This document shows positions 5,725-9,018 of a stretch of DNA of 9,018 nucleotides, piece by piece. Position 1 is the first letter of the stretch. Every line of letters starts with the position of its first letter. The stretch comes from Deltaproteobacteria bacterium (lineage in GTDB: Bacteria; Desulfobacterota; Desulfarculia; Adiutricales; Adiutricaceae). The DNA lies in the NCBI GenBank assembly GCA_031279155.1, contig JAITJB010000008.1:1-9018 (forward strand), in the 5' to 3' direction. The notes under the pieces were generated by a model that searched no databases, was not told where the DNA came from, and saw nothing but the letters and a program-made list of their open reading frames with translations. The translations under genes were made by a program, and so were the position numbers.

Positions 5725-6905
5725 AAAATTTATGGGTTTTTAGCGTGATTGGAAAACTTAAAACGTTGACGGGCTTAAAATATCTGTGGCCATTTTTGCT
5801 TTTAAATTTGGCGGCGATTTTTTTTGGCCTCTCCCCTGGACCTAGGCAAGCCTCAATGGCCCCGGAAAACGGCCAACCGGTCACCGACATGACCGACAGA
5901 ACTGTTACGATTAAGGTTCCGGCCAAGACGGTTTTCATTTTAACCCCTATCCTCTGGCACTACCTATCCGTCACTCTCTCCGATGAGGCCATAGTTAAGC
6001 TCCCCCCTTACATGCTGGGCGAATTTAGGATTTCCGTCTTGGGAAAAATCTTTCCCGGTTTGGACGACAAATCCTTGGCTTTCACCGATTTCACCGGCCC
6101 GTCGCCGGTCAGCGTTGAGGAACTTCTGTGGAGCGACCCCGACGCCGCTTTGATTTGGGATTACATGTCCCGGGGGCCAGAACTAGTTAACCTTAAAAGT
6201 CTTTTAAAGATCAGCGCCGACGGCGGAGACAAGACCAAACTGTTTCGCCTTTTGGGCGAACTTACCGATCGAAAAGATCGGGTTGACTATATCTGGCAAA
6301 GGTTCAACCGAGAATACGACGAAGTCCTTTCAGATCTTGGCTCTTGCGGCGTAAGAAGAACCGTAGCCGTCATCGGCACCGATGGGTTCACCCTATGGGG
6401 ACCGCCCAGCCAGAGGTATTTCACCTCCAATCTCGAAAACGTCTGCGGGGAAAACGTGGCCGTCAAGTTCGCCTCGCAAAACGGGACCCTAAACATAGAA
6501 AATTTGCTCGAGCTCGATCCCGAACAGCTCTGGCTAAACCCCTACGTCCTTCCTCAAACAAATCTAAACGTCCGCGATTTTTATGATGATCCTAGGTTTC
6601 GGGGCCTGAAGGCCGTAAAAAATCGCCGGATTTATCACATGCCCTTGGCCGCCTCCAGATTGGAAGGCCCCGTTGAAGTGCCTTTGTCCATCTTATGGCA
6701 AAGACTTGTCATGTTTCCAGACGTAACTTCAAAATTAGATTTAAGAGAAAAGATATATCAAACTTATTTTGAAGTCTATGGTTATCGGATGAATGATTCG
6801 GAAATTGACAATTGGCTAAGAATGGAAGAAAACTCTATTTCAGATCGTTACATTCAATTATTTGGTAAAAGTGATAAAAATGGACCAGAAAATCAAAGAC
6901 CTTGA
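5688..6905 (+). CDS. Periplasmic iron-complex-binding protein of an ABC transporter (BtuF/FepB-like)
   Basis: A protein of up to 405 residues that would carry the imported chelate from the receptor to the permease. A basic N-region and hydrophobic segment (about 32-48) form a signal peptide or membrane anchor; there is no lipobox cysteine. The first lobe starts near RTVTIKVPAKTVFILTP (71-87) and includes SVEELLWSDPDAALIW (142-157). A middle helix DRVDYIWQRFNREYDEVL and a second lobe follow, with ENLLELDPEQLWLNP and FRGLKAVKNRRIYHMP. This is the usual order for periplasmic binding proteins of the iron-siderophore/cobalamin class. ATG 5688 has a GAGGG 10 bases upstream, but the signal peptide fits better with an in-frame GTG at 5745 (386 residues), which would leave hairpin 5702-5724 untranslated; the start is open. 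The last 60 codons are AT-rich compared with the body, and the end overlaps the permease gene. Confidence 0.82.
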   Translation: MGPFRARLIWPRQNLWVFSVIGKLKTLTGLKYLWPFLLLNLAAIFFGLSPGPRQASMAPENGQPVTDMTDRTVTIKVPAKTVFILTPILWHYLSVTLSDEAIVKLPPYMLGEFRISVLGKIFPGLDDKSLAFTDFTGPSPVSVEELLWSDPDAALIWDYMSRGPELVNLKSLLKISADGGDKTKLFRLLGELTDRKDRVDYIWQRFNREYDEVLSDLGSCGVRRTVAVIGTDGFTLWGPPSQRYFTSNLENVCGENVAVKFASQNGTLNIENLLELDPEQLWLNPYVLPQTNLNVRDFYDDPRFRGLKAVKNRRIYHMPLAASRLEGPVEVPLSILWQRLVMFPDVTSKLDLREKIYQTYFEVYGYRMNDSEIDNWLRMEENSISDRYIQLFGKSDKNGPENQRP

Positions 6906-7962
6906 GCTTGATCGGCAATCTTCCCAAAAAACCGATACTTACAAAAGCCGATCCAGCTTAAGCTTAATGATAGCCATTCTTTTGGCTCTGCTTATAATAA
7001 GCATGATCCTCAGTCTCATGGTTGGCCGTTACAAAATTCCGGTCGGTCAGATCGTTGACATTTTAACCAGTTCCTGGCAAAGTCTAGATGTTTACGATAA
7101 TCAGACCATTGTGATTAGGACTTTGCGGCTACCTAGGATTTTGCTGGTGGTCCTCTCGGGCATGGGTTTGGCCCTGGCCGGGGCGACCATGCAAGGCGTT
7201 TTCAGAAATCCCCTGGTCGGCCCGGAAATCTTAGGCGTCTCCGCCGGGGCCTCCTTTGGCGGTGTGTTGGGCCTATCGCTTGGTTTTTCGGCCGGCGCAA
7301 GCTTAATTCCCTTTTCCTTTACCTTCGGCTGCGGGGCCTTGGTCCTGGCCTTTTTCATATCCCGCTTGGCCCGGCAATCCAATAACCTTGGGCTAGTCTT
7401 GGCCGGGGTGGTCGTGGCCGGCCTCTTCGGCGCCTTGACCGGAATCATCACCTACATGGCCGACCCGGAAGCGAGACTGCCGGGCTTAGTCTACTGGCTC
7501 ATGGGTAGTTTCGCTACCACCAACCGGGAATCGGTCGTTTTTTTGGCCGTCATATCCATCGTTACTATCCTACCACTGATGGGCTTGGCCTGGCGGCTAA
7601 ACGTTTTGTCCTTGGGCGATACCGACGCCGCTTCCTTGGGGGTGAGGGTTGGGCTCATGAGATGGCTTGTGGCCGTTTTGGTTTCCCTGTTCGTGGCCGC
7701 TCAGGTGGCCGTGAGCGGGGGCGTAGGTTGGGTGGGGTTGGTGATTCCCCATTTGGGACGAATGTTGGTAGGCCCCGATCATTCAAGGCTGCTCCCGATT
7801 TCGGCGCTTCTAGGCGGGGTGTATCTATTACTTATGGACACTTTAGCCCGGACGATGACCTCGTTTGAGATCCCCATCGGACTTATGACCTCGGTCATAG
7901 GGACGCCGGTGTTCGCCTTCTTCTTCATCAAACTTCGCGGACGGGGCTGGACCAATGACTAA
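6880..7962 (+). CDS. FecCD-family permease of an iron-complex ABC transporter
   Basis: A polytopic inner-membrane protein of 360 residues that forms the translocation pore as a dimer with the ATPase encoded next. After a charged cytoplasmic N-terminus of about 28 residues, a hydrophobic helix MIAILLALLIISMILSLMVG begins. Family motifs then follow: LRLPRILLVVLSG (82-94), GATMQGVFRNPLVGPEILG (101-119), GGVGWVGLVIPHLGR (280-294), which includes the region that contacts the ATPase, EIPIG (330-334) and GTPVFAFFF (341-349). Length and motif order match BtuC/FhuB/FepD-type permeases, which have about 10 helices. The ATG at 6880 overlaps the binding-protein gene by 26 bases and has no clear Shine-Dalgarno; an in-frame TTG at 6862 or ATG at 6967 are weaker options. 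The 3' end overlaps the ATPase gene by 8 bases. One permease gene suggests a homodimer. Confidence 0.9.
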   Translation: MDQKIKDLELDRQSSQKTDTYKSRSSLSLMIAILLALLIISMILSLMVGRYKIPVGQIVDILTSSWQSLDVYDNQTIVIRTLRLPRILLVVLSGMGLALAGATMQGVFRNPLVGPEILGVSAGASFGGVLGLSLGFSAGASLIPFSFTFGCGALVLAFFISRLARQSNNLGLVLAGVVVAGLFGALTGIITYMADPEARLPGLVYWLMGSFATTNRESVVFLAVISIVTILPLMGLAWRLNVLSLGDTDAASLGVRVGLMRWLVAVLVSLFVAAQVAVSGGVGWVGLVIPHLGRMLVGPDHSRLLPISALLGGVYLLLMDTLARTMTSFEIPIGLMTSVIGTPVFAFFFIKLRGRGWTND

Positions 7963-8740
7963 AAAACAAGGCATTTTTTCAACCGACGCGGCCATAATTG
8001 GCCGGGGTTTAGGGCACTATTACAACGAAGGCCAATGGGTATTTAAGGACCTTGATTTTTACTGCAAAGCCGGTTCCGTTCAGGCCATTTTGGGCTTAAA
8101 CGGTTGCGGTAAAACCACCCTTCTGCGGATCCTTTTGGGGTTACTTAAGCCTAAGGAAGGAATCGTGGAAAAAGTCAGTCATCCGGCTTTGGTGCCGCAA
8201 CTGTTTCAAGCAGTGTTCAGTTTCACGGCCATGGACATGGTGCTGATGGGCCGGGCCAGGAAAATCTCCCTTTTCGGTCGCCCCACCCGCTACGACGAGA
8301 AATTGTGTTTAACGGCCATGGAGCGCTTGGGCGTGGCCAACTTGGCCAACCGTCCCTACACGGAATTGTCCGGCGGCCAAAGGCAACTGATCATTCTCGC
8401 CCGGGCCCTGGCCTCTGAAGCCCGCATCCTTATTTTGGACGAACCGGCTTCGGCTCTCGATCTAGCCAATCAGGCCATGCTAATAAGTCGAATCAGAGAA
8501 CTTAGTAAGTCCGACGGTTACACGATCATCTTCAGCACCCACATGCCCCAACAAGCTTTGGCTGTGGCCGACGACGTGCTAATCATGAAGGTCAACGGGG
8601 GCGCCCTCTTTGGCCCAACCAAGGAGGTCCTCACCGAAGAAAACCTAGCCAAGGCCTTTGGTACAGAGGTTAGAAGGGTGGTCTTTGAACGGGACGGGAA
8701 AAAAAGCGAGGCTTTGGTGTCAGTTTTTACCGAGGATTGA
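7955..8740 (+). CDS. ABC transporter ATP-binding protein, iron-complex (FepC/FhuC-like)
   Basis: A 261-residue cytoplasmic ATPase that powers the FecCD permease. All nucleotide-binding elements are intact: Walker A GLNGCGKTT (47-55), Q-loop Gln 82 (PALVPQ), signature LSGGQ (138-142), Walker B ILILDE (158-163), D-loop SALD (166-169) and the switch histidine at 196 (STHMP). The length and FTAMDMVLMGR after the Q-loop are typical of FepC/BtuD-type subunits of siderophore and cobalamin importers. The start ATG sits in ATGACTAA, overlapping the permease stop, so the pair is translationally coupled and made in matched amounts. This is the last gene of the operon; a hairpin and then a strong terminator follow. 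Confidence 0.93.
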   Translation: MTKKQGIFSTDAAIIGRGLGHYYNEGQWVFKDLDFYCKAGSVQAILGLNGCGKTTLLRILLGLLKPKEGIVEKVSHPALVPQLFQAVFSFTAMDMVLMGRARKISLFGRPTRYDEKLCLTAMERLGVANLANRPYTELSGGQRQLIILARALASEARILILDEPASALDLANQAMLISRIRELSKSDGYTIIFSTHMPQQALAVADDVLIMKVNGGALFGPTKEVLTEENLAKAFGTEVRRVVFERDGKKSEALVSVFTED

Positions 8741-8745
8741 CAATA

Positions 8746-8772
8746 TCCTTTGGCGTCCAAACGCCAAAAGGA
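8746..8772 (+). repeat. Stem-loop directly after the ATPase gene, without a U tract
   Basis: TCCTTTGGCGT (8746-8756) pairs with ACGCCAAAAGGA (8761-8772) through 11 pairs with one bulged A and loop CCAA. It begins 5 bases after the stop codon. The sequence after it is AGTACCGCG, not T-rich, so it is more likely a 3' stabilising structure than a terminator. Confidence 0.5.
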
Positions 8773-8843
8773 AGTACCGCGTCCCCCAAAATAATACACC
8801 CACGCCGGCCAAGGCTTTCCAATAACGCGAACATTGATTTAAC

Positions 8844-8882
8844 AAAGCGCGGCCTTTTGCGTCTTTTGGCCGCGCTTTTTTT
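8844..8882 (+). terminator. Strong intrinsic terminator of the iron-uptake operon
   Basis: AAAGCGCGGCC (8844-8854) pairs perfectly with GGCCGCGCTTT (8868-8878) around a 13-base loop, and seven T follow the G/C-rich stem (8876-8882). It lies about 100 bases after the ATPase stop and would end the operon transcript. Confidence 0.88.
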
Positions 8883-8910
8883 GCCAAAAACCCATTCTGC
8901 CGGCTAACTT

Positions 8911-8980
8911 TGGTTCCGGCATTTCCCGAAAAGCCCCCACCTGTTTATGACGGCTTAAGCACAAAAAATAGCCGGAACCA
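8911..8980. repeat. Spaced 10-bp inverted repeat at the right edge
   Basis: TGGTTCCGGC (8911-8920) and GCCGGAACCA (8971-8980) are exact inverted copies separated by 50 bases. Further GCCGG motifs occur at 8899-8903 and 8995-8999. It lies past the operon terminator, so it may belong to the control region of whatever follows, to a small mobile repeat, or be chance. No gene is visible between 8883 and the window end. Confidence 0.4.
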
Positions 8981-9018
8981 TTTGACCAATAATTGCCGGA
9001 TGCCTTGTCCAGACAACT

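Noticed and set aside
1..9018. CRISPR array, insertion sequence, toxin-antitoxin or defence genes
   Set aside because: No regularly spaced repeats, intact transposase or defence-family motifs were seen on either strand.

Overview
The window reads as part of a chromosome from a diderm, probably anaerobic, bacterium of the Desulfobacterota (sulfate-reducer-like) group. The main reason is the ahbC-ahbD-ahbA cluster, which belongs to the siroheme-dependent (alternative) heme b pathway. That pathway is known mainly from sulfate reducers and methanogenic archaea. A TonB-dependent outer-membrane receptor excludes archaea. Genus cannot be fixed from the sequence alone. All genes seen are on the + strand.

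Layout. (1) Bases 1-2051: the 3' part of ahbC (cut by the window edge), ahbD and ahbA, with start/stop overlaps of 8 and 4 bases, so almost certainly one operon entering from the left. (2) 2177-2434: a compact tRNA unit with a good promoter, tRNA-Val(CAC), a 9-base spacer, tRNA-Leu(GAG) and an intrinsic terminator. (3) 2435-3420: nearly 1 kb without a convincing protein gene. It holds a possible promoter, a strong orphan terminator (3187-3225) that may mark a small RNA, and the leader of the next operon, which carries an inverted repeat with the geometry of a DtxR-family metalloregulator box. (4) 3421-8740: an iron-complex uptake operon made of a TonB-dependent siderophore-type receptor, a periplasmic binding protein, a FecCD-type permease and an ABC ATPase. 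The last three genes overlap. (5) 8741-9018: a 3' hairpin, a strong intrinsic terminator, and a spaced inverted repeat at the right edge.

How it works together. The receptor would move a metal chelate (most likely a ferric siderophore, though heme or a corrinoid is not excluded) across the outer membrane. The binding protein would pass it to the FecCD permease and its ATPase. AhbA, AhbC and AhbD belong to the route from siroheme to heme b, and AhbC and AhbD are themselves iron-sulfur enzymes. Both blocks therefore concern iron, but the tRNA unit and its terminator separate them and they look independently transcribed.

No clearly new system is visible in the protein genes, which all belong to known families. 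The parts worth a second look are non-coding: the DtxR-like operator, the orphan promoter/terminator unit, and the tandem hairpins between the receptor and transporter genes.
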